The notes: generated from the letters alone by a model not told the origin. DNA of 64,000 nt from Aliiroseovarius sp. S1123 (GCF_023015885.1 NZ_JALKBE010000007.1:1-64000), one strand, 5' to 3'. Shown: positions 42,735-52,747, counted from the first letter of the stretch. Program-made: numbers and translations.

Positions 42735-44777
42735 TCAGCGTTCCGGGCGCGGGGCCGGACGAGGGTCGTCTGCATCGGGGGCGAAGATTTCGGGGCCACT
42801 ATAGGGCGGCGCGGCGGGAGCTTCACTTGATTCTGTGCTGGTCACGTCCGGTGCGTCACCTTCGGTGGCTTCGCCTGCCGCAGGAGTTTCTTCAGTAGAC
42901 GCATCTGCGGTTTCAGGAGTTGCCTCGGCGTCGCTGGCTTCGTCTGCGTCGTCCGACACACCTTCCAGCAGTCGGAATTCGATCCGGCGGTTTGCCTCAC
43001 GACCATCCTCGGTTCCGTTGTCGGCGATCGGGTTTTCTTCGCCATAGCCGACGGCCGATAGGTTCGAGGTCAGGATGCGGCGTGACAGAAGCGCGGACAG
43101 CACGGCCTGCGCGCGGCTTTGCGACAGGGCAAGGTTCATTTCTTCGCGGCCCTGGCTGTCGGTATAGCCCGCGATCTCCATCCGCACATCCGCACACTCG
43201 CGCATGATCTCGGCAATCTTATCGACGGTATCCGCAGCCGAGGCTTCGATATTGGCCGAGCTGGGCGCGAAGGTGATTTTCTTCTCGGCCAGAACCGCGT
43301 TGATACCTGCCGCACATTCTTCCGGGCTGGGCAGGTTTAGGGTCGGGTTCAAGCTTTCTTCGTAGGTCACATTGACCTGAAAGTTCTCGGATGCCCCCAA
43401 CTTTTCCCCCAACAAGCGCGAAATTTCGGACGCGACTTCCGGATCTCCGGTGCGCCCGCGAATGTCCACGATGTCGGGCTGCACAACGATCACACCGCTG
43501 TGCACCAGAGACAAAGCTTCAAGACTAGCCAGAACGCGGGTGGGCCAATTGGCGGGTAGATTGGGGTCAAGGCGGGTGGCCGGATAGACGGCATTCGACC
43601 CGAACTTGGCGCGGGCAAAGCTTTCTGCCGCGCTGCGCAAGGCTTCGTCCGACAGGCGGCCGCGCAGTTGTACAAGACCTTCGGGGCTGAGGGTCGCGAC
43701 GAACTCGGGCGTTGCCTCGCCTTGGCCTGTGCCGTCAATCTTGACGGGTTCAGGCAGGACCGAGTGCAGCGAATAGAGGTCAGGCAGGTTGCTTTCCAGC
43801 TCGCCCACCACGCGGTCAAAATTGGCTTGCGGCGTGGTGTCCAGCGCGACCAGCGTGACGTCGGCATCCGAGAATGTGACCGATCCGCCGCCAAGGGCAG
43901 CGACCGCGTTGATGCCCATTTCCGCTGCATCGGCCCAATCGGGCGATGGCACGCCCAAACCGATGATGCAGTTGGTCACGCCTTCAAGCCCGGCTTCGGT
44001 CGCGGCAGAAATGATCTTGGCGCGTCCGATGGCGTTATAGGCCGAACAGGCGTCAAACCGTGCTCCGTTCTCGTCGATCAGGAAGCGCAGGGTGAACGGC
44101 GTGATGACCGGGCGCGGGGCCGAGATGTCGATGGACAAAAGGATTGAACGCGGGGCCTTGCGTTTCAGACGGCGCGCCCACTCTTGCTGCTCTTCCACGC
44201 TATCCGCCACCGCCGTAATCGATACCTTGTCGGCATCCATCGAGATTTTCGAGCGCGGCAGCTGCTTCAGGGCATAAAGCGCGAACTCAAGCGTTGTGTC
44301 CCAGTTGGCGGGCACGGGATAGTCGGCGACCTCGAGCAAATCGGTGACTTCGGCTTTGCCGGCGATGCGACCCACTTCGTCTACCAGACCTTCGCGGTCC
44401 GATTGTGTGGGGATCAGGCCGATCATCGAGATACCTGAATTGTTACGCAGCACCTCGATCGAGAAGCGCGGGGGGGCCACGATCTCGGCATCTGGTATGG
44501 TCATGTTGTCAATCACGCGGGTCGCGTCGACTTCGCTTCCAGCGATGGACAGCGCGCGAAACCGCATGGCTTCGCTGGGCGCATCGCCCGACAGAACGAC
44601 CTGCAGACCGTCAGACTGAACCTGCGCCCATTCGTGACCGCGCAGAGTCAGCGCATCCCGCACCGCATCTTCTGAAAAGCTTTCGATGGCGTTGACCGAA
44701 AGAATGGCCGCAAACAGGGCCAGAAAAGCGCCAACAACAAGCGAGGCCGAGGCCATGAGAAATTGCGAGGGGCGCAT
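42735..44777 (-). CDS. OmpA-family protein with BON-like repeats and acidic tail
   Basis: A 680-residue protein. An N-terminal membrane anchor (LMASASLVVGAFLALFAAILSVNA, about 7-30) is followed by several domains of about 70-80 residues resembling BON modules (for example 35-95, 105-150, 355-470). A C-terminal OmpA/MotB peptidoglycan-binding domain (498-604) holds the family motifs MEIAGYTDSQG and REANRRIEFRL. The last 75 residues are an Asp/Glu/Ala/Pro-rich tail (607-680). It probably tethers the inner membrane to peptidoglycan. Followed by a small coiled-coil membrane protein gene. Confidence 0.88.
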   Translation of the reverse strand: MRPSQFLMASASLVVGAFLALFAAILSVNAIESFSEDAVRDALTLRGHEWAQVQSDGLQVVLSGDAPSEAMRFRALSIAGSEVDATRVIDNMTIPDAEIVAPPRFSIEVLRNNSGISMIGLIPTQSDREGLVDEVGRIAGKAEVTDLLEVADYPVPANWDTTLEFALYALKQLPRSKISMDADKVSITAVADSVEEQQEWARRLKRKAPRSILLSIDISAPRPVITPFTLRFLIDENGARFDACSAYNAIGRAKIISAATEAGLEGVTNCIIGLGVPSPDWADAAEMGINAVAALGGGSVTFSDADVTLVALDTTPQANFDRVVGELESNLPDLYSLHSVLPEPVKIDGTGQGEATPEFVATLSPEGLVQLRGRLSDEALRSAAESFARAKFGSNAVYPATRLDPNLPANWPTRVLASLEALSLVHSGVIVVQPDIVDIRGRTGDPEVASEISRLLGEKLGASENFQVNVTYEESLNPTLNLPSPEECAAGINAVLAEKKITFAPSSANIEASAADTVDKIAEIMRECADVRMEIAGYTDSQGREEMNLALSQSRAQAVLSALLSRRILTSNLSAVGYGEENPIADNGTEDGREANRRIEFRLLEGVSDDADEASDAEATPETADASTEETPAAGEATEGDAPDVTSTESSEAPAAPPYSGPEIFAPDADDPRPAPRPER

Positions 44778-44841
44778 ACGTATTCAGGTCCGTGATTTCT
44801 TTGGTTTTAAGTTTATTATGGGGTGTTGGGGCAGGGTGCAA

Positions 44842-45810
44842 TCATACGATTTGGCTTGCGGCAAGAAACAGCACAAGAATTAGACCCGTGTCGCGATTGG
44901 ACCTAAACAGTTTCAGGCAGTTTTCCGGGCTGTCCGTGTCCAAAGACCGCAGCTGCCACGCCAGATGCCAGCCCATGAACCACGCGCCGCCCAGCGCGAT
45001 GACCAACGACAGGACATTCGCGCTGGGGGCAAGCGCCAGAATGATCGCAAGGGCGGTCAGCGCGACGGTCGCGATCAGGAACATCCGCAGCCACGTGCGG
45101 CTGTTGTCGCCAAACAGGCGCGCGGTGGATTTCACGCCGATCAGCGCATCATCCTCGGTGTCCTGATAGGCATAGATGGTATCGTAGAATAGCGTCCACG
45201 CGATCCCGGCCGCGTAAAGCGCAACGGGGGCGAAGCCAAGCGATCCGGTATGTGCAACCCAGCCTACCAGCGCCCCCCAGTTGAACGCGACGCCAAGGAA
45301 GACCTGCGGCCACCATGTGAAGCGTTTGGCGAAGGGATAGATTGCCACGGGCAACAGGGCCGCGACGCCCAGAAGGATCGTAGCCCAGTTGAAGGTCAGA
45401 AGGATGCCAAAGGAAATCAGCGCCTGTAGCCCCATCCAGATCAGAGCCTGTTTCACCGTCACCTGCCCCGAGGGGATTGGACGGCTTTTCGTGCGCTCGA
45501 CCTTGCCGTCGAAATCGCGGTCCGTGATGTCATTCCACGTACAGCCCGCGCCGCGCATCAGGAAGGATCCAATCGCGCAGCCCAGCATGATCCATGCCTC
45601 ATACCAACCAAAACGCCCGGTGCTTGCAGTCGCCAGAAGCAGGCTCCACCAGCAGGGGATCAGCAGAAGCCACGTACCAATGGGGCGATCTGCGCGGCTG
45701 AGGCGCAGATAGGGCCGCGACCATGCCGGCGCGCGGTGATCCACCCAATTACCTGTATAGGCATCAGAAACCTGTCCATTCGGGTCTGGCAAATCGGCGT
45801 TCGGGGTCAT
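44842..45810 (-). CDS. ubiA: 4-hydroxybenzoate polyprenyltransferase
   Basis: A 322-residue integral membrane prenyltransferase with about eight helices. The first Asp-rich motif is WNDITDRDFDGKVERTKSRPIPSGQ near residue 92 and the second YDTIYAYQDTEDDALIGVKSTA near residue 208, both needed for Mg-polyprenyl diphosphate binding. It attaches the isoprenoid tail to 4-hydroxybenzoate in ubiquinone biosynthesis. It is divergent from rsmE with an 11-base gap between the two starts, so the promoters must overlap the neighbouring coding sequences. Confidence 0.95.
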   Translation of the reverse strand: MTPNADLPDPNGQVSDAYTGNWVDHRAPAWSRPYLRLSRADRPIGTWLLLIPCWWSLLLATASTGRFGWYEAWIMLGCAIGSFLMRGAGCTWNDITDRDFDGKVERTKSRPIPSGQVTVKQALIWMGLQALISFGILLTFNWATILLGVAALLPVAIYPFAKRFTWWPQVFLGVAFNWGALVGWVAHTGSLGFAPVALYAAGIAWTLFYDTIYAYQDTEDDALIGVKSTARLFGDNSRTWLRMFLIATVALTALAIILALAPSANVLSLVIALGGAWFMGWHLAWQLRSLDTDSPENCLKLFRSNRDTGLILVLFLAASQIV

Positions 45811-45821
45811 AGATTTCCCTC

Positions 45822-46547
45822 ATGAAACAGGCAAAAACTCGGCTCTATGTAGATCACCCCTTGGGTCAGGGGCAAACCGTTTCGCTGGATCGCGATCAGG
45901 CGCATTACCTTTTTGGGGTGATGCGGCTGGGCGAAGGCGATCATGTGGCGCTATTTAACGGGCGCGACGGCGAATATCCTGCCCGCGTGATTGAGGCCGG
46001 TAAACGCAAGGGCGTGCTGGAGTGCCTTGAGCAATCCCGCCCGCTGCACATGCCCCCAGACCTGTGGCTGTGCTTTGCGCCGATCAAGAAGGCGCGCACC
46101 GATTTTATTGTCGAGAAAGCCGCCGAGATGGGCGCCGCCCTGATCCAGCCCATGTCGACCGAGTTCACGAACTCTGAACGCATCCGCCGCGACCGCCTGC
46201 AGGCCCACGCTGTTGAAGCTGCCGAGCAATGCGGCGGCACTTACGTGCCCGAGGTCGTCGACTTGATGCGCATGGACAAGCTGCTGGACGCCTGGCCCGA
46301 CGACCGCCAGATCATGTTCTGTGACGAGGCGCTGGTCGGCGCGGCCGAGACGCTGTCCGCCGCCAGTGGTCACCGCTGGGCCATCTTCATCGGCCCCGAA
46401 GGCGGCTTCTCGGACCGCGAACGCGCGCGCCTCCACGCAATGGAAAATGCCCACCCCGTCAGCCTCGGCCCCCGCATCCTGCGCGCCGACACCGCCGCCG
46501 TCGCCGCCATGACCATGTGGCAGCAAGTGCTGGGGGATTGGGGGTGA
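45822..46547 (+). CDS. rsmE: 16S rRNA m3U1498 methyltransferase RsmE
   Basis: A 241-residue SPOUT-class methyltransferase. A PUA-like N-terminal domain (DQAHYLFGVMRLGEGDHVALFNGRDGEY) precedes the knotted SAM domain: LCFAPIKKARTDFIVEKAAEMG near residue 84, FIGPEGGFSDRERARLHA near residue 188, and the SPOUT closing motif SLGPRILRADTAAVAAM near residue 217. It methylates U1498 of 16S rRNA. Its stop overlaps the next gene by four bases (GTGA). Confidence 0.95.
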   Translation: MKQAKTRLYVDHPLGQGQTVSLDRDQAHYLFGVMRLGEGDHVALFNGRDGEYPARVIEAGKRKGVLECLEQSRPLHMPPDLWLCFAPIKKARTDFIVEKAAEMGAALIQPMSTEFTNSERIRRDRLQAHAVEAAEQCGGTYVPEVVDLMRMDKLLDAWPDDRQIMFCDEALVGAAETLSAASGHRWAIFIGPEGGFSDRERARLHAMENAHPVSLGPRILRADTAAVAAMTMWQQVLGDWG

Positions 46548-47050
46548 TCCGTCCCGAGCTTCAGGCACAGCTTCTGCGGTATCGCGAGGCGCTTTTCGGA
46601 GCGGCCATCTTGCTTCTCGGCCTTTGGTGGGCATGGGGCGCGCTGGGACTGATCACATGGTTGGGGCTGGCCTTGGCTGCGTTTGGTGCGGTAATCCTGT
46701 GGTCCGGTCTGCGTCGTGCGCGCATTCGCTCGGCGCATGGCGGGGTGGGCGTCGTACAGATTGACGAGCGCCAAGTGACCTATCTGGCGCCCATCGGAGG
46801 GGGCTTTGCTTCGCTTGACGATGTGGTGCGGATCGAGATTGGGCGCGATCTGGCTGGTCTGCCTGTCTGGCGGTTCCAGCAGTTGGGCGCAGTCCTGACG
46901 ATCCCCGCCCGTGCCGAAGGGGCCGAGGCGATCTTTGATGCGCTGACCGCGCTATCCGGCGCCAATATCGACGCGGCCATCCGCGCCGTGAATACGCCCC
47001 CCAATGACACTGTCGTGATCTGGACGCGCGGCGTCGCAAAGCTGCATTGA
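46544..47050 (+). CDS. two-helix membrane protein, unknown function (GTG start)
   Basis: A 168-residue protein. GTG 46544 overlaps the rsmE stop (GTGA), the preferred start by coupling; an ORF from 46517 lies inside rsmE. Two helices (ALFGAAILLLGLWWAWGALG and TWLGLALAAFGAVILWSGLRRARI) are followed by a soluble domain of about 105 residues with beta-rich character (VGVVQIDERQVTYLAPIGGGFASLDDVVRIEI). No characterised homologue is recognised, though it resembles conserved Rhodobacterales proteins encoded in this position. Confidence 0.75.
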   Translation: MIRPELQAQLLRYREALFGAAILLLGLWWAWGALGLITWLGLALAAFGAVILWSGLRRARIRSAHGGVGVVQIDERQVTYLAPIGGGFASLDDVVRIEIGRDLAGLPVWRFQQLGAVLTIPARAEGAEAIFDALTALSGANIDAAIRAVNTPPNDTVVIWTRGVAKLH

Positions 47051-47112
47051 CACTGGCAGCCGCTTGCCCCACGACTGGAGCCCCCTAGGGGCGTTTTCTA
47101 TAGGAGCCGAAC

Positions 47113-48483
47113 ATGTCCATTCCTCAGTCCGGTGGTGGTCCGATCACCCATCACGACCAGCTGGCCCAGTTTCTGGAAGACGGTTGTAAACCGCGTGACA
47201 CATGGAAAATCGGCACTGAGCACGAGAAGTTCGGCTATTGCAAAGATACGCTGAAGCCGCTGCCCTATGACGGCCCGCGTTCTATCCTGAAAATGCTGGA
47301 AGGGTTGCGCGACCGCTATAACTGGACCGAGGTGCGCGAGGCGGGCAACCTGATCGGGTTGCAGCGCGAAGGCGCGAACATCTCGCTGGAACCGGGCGGG
47401 CAGTTCGAACTGTCCGGTGCGCCCTTGGATAACATCCATCAAACTTGCGACGAAGTGAACGAACACCTGCGCGAAGTGCACGAGATTGCAGACGAGATCG
47501 GCGCACGCTTCATCGGTCTGGGCGCGGCACCAGAATGGACCCACGAACAGATGCCGGTGATGCCCAAGGGGCGTTACAAGCTGATGACCGACTATATGGA
47601 CAAGGTCGGCACCCACGGAAAACAGATGATGTATCGGACCTGCACCGTGCAGGTGAACCTCGACTTCGCATCCGAGGCCGACATGGTTCAGAAGTTCCGC
47701 GTTGCGCTGGCGCTGCAGCCCGTTGCGACTGCGCTCTTTGCGAACTCGCCCTTCTTCGAGGGCAAGCCCAACGGGCACAAATCATGGCGCTCGCGCATCT
47801 GGCGTGACCTTGATGGCGCACGTACCGGGATGCTGCCCTTCGTGTTTGAAGACGGCATGGGGTTTGAACGCTACGTGCAATATGCGCTCGATGTGCCAAT
47901 GTACTTCGTCTATCGCGACGGGCAATATATCGACGCGCTGGGCCAATCTTTCCGCGACTTCATGCAGGGCAAACTGCCCGCACTGCCGGGCGAGACGCCG
48001 ACGCTGAGCGACTGGGCCGATCACCTGACCACGATCTTCCCCGAGGCACGGATCAAACAATACATGGAAATGCGCGGCGCCGATGGTGGCCCGTGGCGTC
48101 GCCTCTGTGCACTGCCCGCTCTGTGGGTTGGCCTGATGTATGACCAGACCAGCCTTGATGCGGCATGGGATCTGGCGAAAGGCTGGGACGCGGAAACCCG
48201 CGAGGCGCTGCGCGTTGCGGCTTCCGTCGAAGGGCTACAGGCCGAGGTGAACGGCATCCGTATGATCGACCTCGCCCGCGATGTGGTGAAAATTGCCGAA
48301 GGTGGCCTGAAATCCCGCGCCCGTGTGGGCAGCGGCGGCATGGTGCCGGACGAGACACACTTCCTGAACGCGCTGCAAGAAAGCGTCGAAGAAGGCCGCT
48401 CGCCCGCCTGTGAACTTCTGGGCAAGTATCACGGCGAATGGGATGGGGATCTCAGCCGGATTTATGCGGAATATAGTTACTGA
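47113..48483 (+). CDS. gshA: glutamate-cysteine ligase (plant/alphaproteobacterial type)
   Basis: A 456-residue GCS2-group enzyme, which makes gamma-glutamylcysteine in the first step of glutathione synthesis. It begins with KIGTEHEKFGYCKDTLKPLPYDG near residue 33; ANISLEPGGQFELSGAPL near residue 95 holds substrate-binding residues, and NGHKSWRSRIWRDLDGARTGMLPF near residue 220 is also conserved. The length fits plant chloroplast and alphaproteobacterial enzymes rather than the gammaproteobacterial kind. The start follows AGGAGCCGAAC. No gshB is nearby. Confidence 0.95.
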   Translation: MSIPQSGGGPITHHDQLAQFLEDGCKPRDTWKIGTEHEKFGYCKDTLKPLPYDGPRSILKMLEGLRDRYNWTEVREAGNLIGLQREGANISLEPGGQFELSGAPLDNIHQTCDEVNEHLREVHEIADEIGARFIGLGAAPEWTHEQMPVMPKGRYKLMTDYMDKVGTHGKQMMYRTCTVQVNLDFASEADMVQKFRVALALQPVATALFANSPFFEGKPNGHKSWRSRIWRDLDGARTGMLPFVFEDGMGFERYVQYALDVPMYFVYRDGQYIDALGQSFRDFMQGKLPALPGETPTLSDWADHLTTIFPEARIKQYMEMRGADGGPWRRLCALPALWVGLMYDQTSLDAAWDLAKGWDAETREALRVAASVEGLQAEVNGIRMIDLARDVVKIAEGGLKSRARVGSGGMVPDETHFLNALQESVEEGRSPACELLGKYHGEWDGDLSRIYAEYSY

Positions 48484-48533
48484 GAGCTGCTGCGCGGACT
48501 TCGCTGTCCTTGCACGAATGTCTCCTGTGGGGG

Positions 48534-49085
48534 TCAGCCGCAGGCGCGCATCATGAATTCAACGTGCTTATCAATGCTATTCTTGGCGAGGTTACCCAGT
48601 GCCATTTGGTGTGCCAGTGCAACGACCGTTTGGGCCAAATGATTGCCCAAGACAGGTAGATCTTCTTCCGGTACCGGAGCGAAGGCCGCCAGTTCCGCTG
48701 AAATCTCAATCTGTAGCAATTCCATGATTTCTGGAACCGAGCTTGCCAACGAAGCCACGAGAAGAATGGCCTCGGGGTCGACCACCGCTGTTTCCAGAAT
48801 CATGCTTAAACAAGCTTCCAGCCGTGCAAACCCTCTCGGAATCTCCGTATGCAGAGAAGCAAACCGTTCCTTGATTTCAATCGCGGTTTCATGCGCCACA
48901 GTCGAAACTAGGGCATCGACATCTTCGAAGTAGTTATAAAAGGATGTTCGTCCTACGCCTGCCCGCTCGCAAACCGCCATCACGTTCAAACCGGCGACTC
49001 CCCGATGCCCGAGTTCCACCCTTGCGGCTGCCAACAATGCCGACCTTGTCCGCCTCGCCTTTGGTGTAAGGTCTCTAATGCTCAC
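48534..49085 (-). CDS. TetR-family regulator (GTG start)
   Basis: A 183-residue regulator. The GTG at 49085 is preferred over the ATG at 49154 because the longer form would place both clear operator dyads inside the gene and adds 23 atypical residues. The DNA-binding region is RRTRSALLAAARVELGHRGVAGLNVMAVCERAGVGRTSFYNYFEDVDALV. It is divergent from a membrane-protein gene at 49170; the two together look like a self-contained repressor/target pair. The base composition is somewhat more AT-rich than the neighbouring gshA. Confidence 0.85.
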   Translation of the reverse strand: MSIRDLTPKARRTRSALLAAARVELGHRGVAGLNVMAVCERAGVGRTSFYNYFEDVDALVSTVAHETAIEIKERFASLHTEIPRGFARLEACLSMILETAVVDPEAILLVASLASSVPEIMELLQIEISAELAAFAPVPEEDLPVLGNHLAQTVVALAHQMALGNLAKNSIDKHVEFMMRACG

Positions 49086-49115
49086 GTTCGCCCAAAGCCT
49101 TGCAAAATATCCCTT

Positions 49116-49153
49116 AATGACATATCCGTCATTTTTAACTGACACAACTGTCA
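49116..49153. promoter_or_regulatory. two inverted-repeat operators between tetR and its divergent target
   Basis: Site 1 is AATGAC-N6-GTCATT (49116-49133). Site 2 is TGACA-CAAC-TGTCA (49140-49153). Both are perfect inverted repeats sharing the TGAC half-site, seven bases apart, in the interval 49086-49169. They are likely TetR operators controlling both directions. Confidence 0.7.
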
Positions 49154-49169
49154 TTTTTAGGGGGAAGCC

Positions 49170-49694
49170 ATGATTTCATTAATTGCCCGGCTGGGGACAA
49201 GACGCGGATTAACCGTACTCATCATCACCTATCTCGTAGTATTTGGCGCAATCCTGACGACGCTTGGGCAACTTATGGAGGTCAGCGGCGGATTTGGAAT
49301 TCTGGATTTCGACCAGAGCTATTCCAAAGACAGGGTGAGGGAAGTCTTCGGAAGCTATGGAGAGTATGGGTTCTCGTTATACCGCCGAATCCAGCTTCTG
49401 GATGTCTTGAACCCCGCTCTTTACTCGCTGATCGCCTCTGTGTTGACCTACCTACTATGGAAAGGGCGAGGCGTTGATTGGCTTTGCCTCACACCACTAC
49501 TTGGTGGGATTGGGGACTATGCCGAGAATGTGACCTTGTTTTTTCTCGCGCGAGGATATCCCCAAGTCTCTGACGGTTTGGTTTCCGTGAGTTCGACACT
49601 GAGTCTGATAAAGAACGGGCTGCTGATCTTGGGAGTGCTGCCTTTGCTTTTTGGGTTCGTTCGATGGGGCATCCAGCGATTGCGAAGAAGCTAA
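49170..49694 (+). CDS. four-helix membrane protein controlled by divergent TetR
   Basis: A 174-residue membrane protein. Four hydrophobic segments at about 13-34 (LTVLIITYLVVFGAILTTLG), 83-97 (LNPALYSLIASVLTYLL), 104-122 and 146-164 (LLILGVLPLLFGFVRW) surround a hydrophilic region (about 40-75, DFDQSYSKDRVREVFGSYGEYG). No named family is recognised. Its start lies 84 bases from the tetR GTG, with two operators between, so expression is probably induced by the ligand of that TetR. Following on the opposite strand is the FAD-linked dehydrogenase gene. Confidence 0.75.
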   Translation: MISLIARLGTRRGLTVLIITYLVVFGAILTTLGQLMEVSGGFGILDFDQSYSKDRVREVFGSYGEYGFSLYRRIQLLDVLNPALYSLIASVLTYLLWKGRGVDWLCLTPLLGGIGDYAENVTLFFLARGYPQVSDGLVSVSSTLSLIKNGLLILGVLPLLFGFVRWGIQRLRRS

Positions 49695-49778
49695 GCGACA
49701 CCGAAAGTTTCCGTTCGCTGCGCCCTGACCAGTGGGCAAGTTGGGCTCAAAGCGGACCTGCGGACGAACCACAATATT

Positions 49779-51185
49779 TCACCCCGGCAATACCTTCCCC
49801 GGGTTCATGATCCCCTTCGGGTCCAGCGCCTGTTTGATCTGGCGCATCACCTCCAACGCAACAGGATCCTTGTGGCGCTGCATCGAAGGCAGTTTGGACA
49901 GGCCGATCCCGTGTTCGGCGGAGAAGCTGCCGCCCATTTCGCGCACCACGTCTTCGACCCGTTCCATGATCGGGTCACACAGCACAGTATCGCTTGGGAA
50001 TACCGCATAGTGAATATTGCCATCGCCCAGATGCGCGACCTCCAACACATCGGCCTTCGGGTCCAGAGTGGCAAGCTCATCTGTCATGCGGGTCAGGAAG
50101 GGTTCGACTTGATCCAGCGGCAGGGCGATGTCGTTGTTCACCAACGGGCTGCGGGCAAGGCAGACCTCGGCGGCGGCTTCGCGGCGGGCCCAGAGCTGGC
50201 TGCGCTGGGTGTCGTTCTGGGCGATGACAGCATCATTGATGTGCCCGGCTTCAATCGCGTCGGCCAGCAACGCTTCGAACATGCTGACCAGCGGCAGGCT
50301 GCCATCCGGGTCGGGCTGGGCATCTTTTGGCGCGGTCGATGCGATCTCGGCCAAGACAATCACCGGATGGTCGGCGTCGAAAACGGGGGTCAGGTCGGGG
50401 AAGTGGGTGTGCACGGCAGACAGGTAATGCACGGGCATGTATTCGAATGCCTCAACCGCGCCGCCGGTGGCCTCTTGCAGGCGGTTTAGAACGGACAGCG
50501 CATCGGTCAGATTGTCCAGCGCCAGCATTGCCGTCGCCCGCGCGGCGGGGGCAGGGACCAGCTTCAGCACCGCGCCGGTAATCACACCCAACGTGCCTTC
50601 CGAGCCAATCAGCAGATCGCGCAGATCATAGCCGGAATTGTCCTTGTGCAGCTGGCTCATCAAGTCCAGAACGCGGCCATCGGGCAACACGGCCTCGATC
50701 CCGATGCACAGCGCGCGGGTGTTGCCGAATTTCAGGACATTGGACCCGCCCGCATTGGTCGCCAGCATCCCGGCAATCTGGCACGAGCCTTGCGCGCCGA
50801 AGGTCATGGGAAAGCGCAGCCCGTGTTCGGCGACCGCGTTGTGCAGGGTCTCCAACACCACGCCACCGTCCACGATGGCAAGGCGGGCGTCTGGCTTGAT
50901 TTCGCGGATCGTGTTCAGCCGCGCCAGCGACAGCATCAGGCTGCCTTCGGGCGCGTGGGCGCCACCTGCAAGTCCGGTGTGGCCTGAGACCGGCACGACG
51001 GGCGTTTGCGTGTCATTTGCCAGTTTCATGATCTGCGAGACGTCCTCGACTGATCCGGGACGCACGACCGCCAAGGGCGTGTTCTGGTACTTCCCGATCC
51101 AATCCGTCGCAAACCCCGCCATGTCTGGTCCGGTTAAAACATGGTCCGGTCCGGTGATGCTGCGCAGGGCGTTCAGAATATCCAT
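49779..51185 (-). CDS. FAD-linked 2-hydroxyacid dehydrogenase (D-lactate/2-hydroxyglutarate type)
   Basis: A 468-residue member of the GlcD/D-LDH group. The FAD PP-type domain is at the N terminus (AVVRPGSVEDVSQIMKLANDTQTPVVPVSGHTGLAGGA near residue 40, RFPMTFGAQGSCQIAGMLATNAGGSNVLKFGNTRA near residue 125). The cap domain includes EIASTAPKDAQ, and the C terminus contains GAEHGIG-like EHGIGLSKLPSMQRHKDPVALEVMRQIKQALDPKGIMNPGK. ATG 51185 is the family start; the frame extends to 51356 without support. It oxidises D-2-hydroxy acids, passing electrons to a quinone or ETF. Divergent from glpK. Confidence 0.9.
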   Translation of the reverse strand: MDILNALRSITGPDHVLTGPDMAGFATDWIGKYQNTPLAVVRPGSVEDVSQIMKLANDTQTPVVPVSGHTGLAGGAHAPEGSLMLSLARLNTIREIKPDARLAIVDGGVVLETLHNAVAEHGLRFPMTFGAQGSCQIAGMLATNAGGSNVLKFGNTRALCIGIEAVLPDGRVLDLMSQLHKDNSGYDLRDLLIGSEGTLGVITGAVLKLVPAPAARATAMLALDNLTDALSVLNRLQEATGGAVEAFEYMPVHYLSAVHTHFPDLTPVFDADHPVIVLAEIASTAPKDAQPDPDGSLPLVSMFEALLADAIEAGHINDAVIAQNDTQRSQLWARREAAAEVCLARSPLVNNDIALPLDQVEPFLTRMTDELATLDPKADVLEVAHLGDGNIHYAVFPSDTVLCDPIMERVEDVVREMGGSFSAEHGIGLSKLPSMQRHKDPVALEVMRQIKQALDPKGIMNPGKVLPG

Positions 51186-51280
51186 TTCGGGTCCTTCGGG
51201 ATGTACGTGACTTGGATTTGGCAAGGTGCTAGCGATAACTTCTAGAAAGTTCCGCGCGCGATGCCAAGAAGGAGAGCCCC

Positions 51281-52747
51281 ATGACCCATATCCTTGCCAT
51301 TGATCAGGGCACCACATCCTCGCGTGCGATCCTGTTTGATGGGGATATGCGGCCAAGTGCCGTTGCGCAAAAGGAATTCAACCAGCATTTCCCGGCCTCG
51401 GGCTGGGTCGAGCATGACCCGGAAGAAATCTGGGAGACCGTGTGTGCGACCTGTTTGGAAGCCGCCGAGGGGCAAGAGGTTGCGGCCATTGGCATCACCA
51501 ACCAGCGCGAGACCACGTTGGTCTGGGACCGTGTGACGGGGGCTCCGATTTATAACGCGATTGTCTGGCAGGATCGTCGGACGGCGCAGACCTGTGCCGG
51601 TTTGAAAGCCGCCGGGCATGAAGCGATGGTGGCGGACCGAACGGGTCTTTTGCTGGACCCGTATTTCTCGGCCACGAAGCTGGCGTGGATCTTGGACAAC
51701 GTGGACGGCGCGCGCGCCAAGGCCGAGGCAGGGGAGCTGGCGTTCGGGACGGTGGACACCTTCCTGATCTGGCGGCTGACCGATGGCGCCGCGCATGTGA
51801 CCGACGCTACCAATGCCGCACGCACGATGCTGTATGACATCAAGCGCGGCGCGTGGGATGCGGATATCTGCGCGCTGCTGAATATCCCGATGAACTTGCT
51901 GCCCGAGGTGCGCGATTGCGCGTCGCATTTCGGTGTGACCGACCTATTGGGTGCGCCAGTGCCCATTCTGGGCGTGGCGGGGGATCAGCAGGCGGCAACC
52001 ATCGGGCAGGCGTGTTTCCAGCCGGGGATGCTGAAATCCACCTATGGCACCGGGTGTTTTGCGCTGCTGAACACTGGCGATGCGCCAGTTGCGTCAAAAA
52101 ATCGCCTGCTGACCACGATTGCTTTTCAGCTGGACGGCAAGCCGACTTATGCGTTGGAGGGCTCGATCTTTATCGCGGGTGCTGCGGTGCAGTGGCTGCG
52201 CGACGGGCTGGGGATCATCGACAATGCGGCTGAAACCACGGCGCTGGCCGATGCCGCTGACCCTGAACAAGAGGTGATCCTTGTGCCCGCCTTCACCGGC
52301 ATGGGCGCGCCCTATTGGGATGCGGAATGTCGGGGTGCGGTGTTTGGCCTGACCCGCGGGTCAGGCCCGAAGGAACTCGCCCGGGCCGCGCTGGAAGCGG
52401 TAGGCTTCCAGACACGCGATCTGCTTGAAGCGATGCAAGCAGATTTGGGCGACGTGGGCGAAACGGTGCTGCGTGTGGATGGGGGCATGGCGGCGTCCGA
52501 TTGGGCGATGCAGTTCTTGGCAGACATCAACGGGGCCGCTGTGGACCGTCCAACGGTTTTGGAAACCACCGCGCTGGGTGCCGCGTGGCTTGCGGGCATG
52601 AAGGCCGGGATCTATCCAGATCAAGCCGGGTTTGCGGACACATGGGCGCTTGAGCGTAGCTTTGCGCCGCAGATGAACGACGACACCCGTACGCGTCGCT
52701 ATGCAGGGTGGAAAGACGCAGTCTCGCGGACGCTTAGCCGCGCTTGA
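51281..52747 (+). CDS. glpK: glycerol kinase
   Basis: A 488-residue FGGY kinase. The N terminus [17 protein letters not shown] is the phosphate-binding strand. [30 protein letters not shown] near residue 74 holds the glycerol-site Arg/Glu and Trp. [13 protein letters not shown] near residue 254 and the FGGY signature [39 protein letters not shown] are also present. It makes sn-glycerol 3-phosphate from glycerol. No glpD or facilitator gene is adjacent. Its 3' end overlaps a convergent small gene by 14 bases. Confidence 0.96.
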   Translation: MTHILAIDQGTTSSRAILFDGDMRPSAVAQKEFNQHFPASGWVEHDPEEIWETVCATCLEAAEGQEVAAIGITNQRETTLVWDRVTGAPIYNAIVWQDRRTAQTCAGLKAAGHEAMVADRTGLLLDPYFSATKLAWILDNVDGARAKAEAGELAFGTVDTFLIWRLTDGAAHVTDATNAARTMLYDIKRGAWDADICALLNIPMNLLPEVRDCASHFGVTDLLGAPVPILGVAGDQQAATIGQACFQPGMLKSTYGTGCFALLNTGDAPVASKNRLLTTIAFQLDGKPTYALEGSIFIAGAAVQWLRDGLGIIDNAAETTALADAADPEQEVILVPAFTGMGAPYWDAECRGAVFGLTRGSGPKELARAALEAVGFQTRDLLEAMQADLGDVGETVLRVDGGMAASDWAMQFLADINGAAVDRPTVLETTALGAAWLAGMKAGIYPDQAGFADTWALERSFAPQMNDDTRTRRYAGWKDAVSRTLSRA

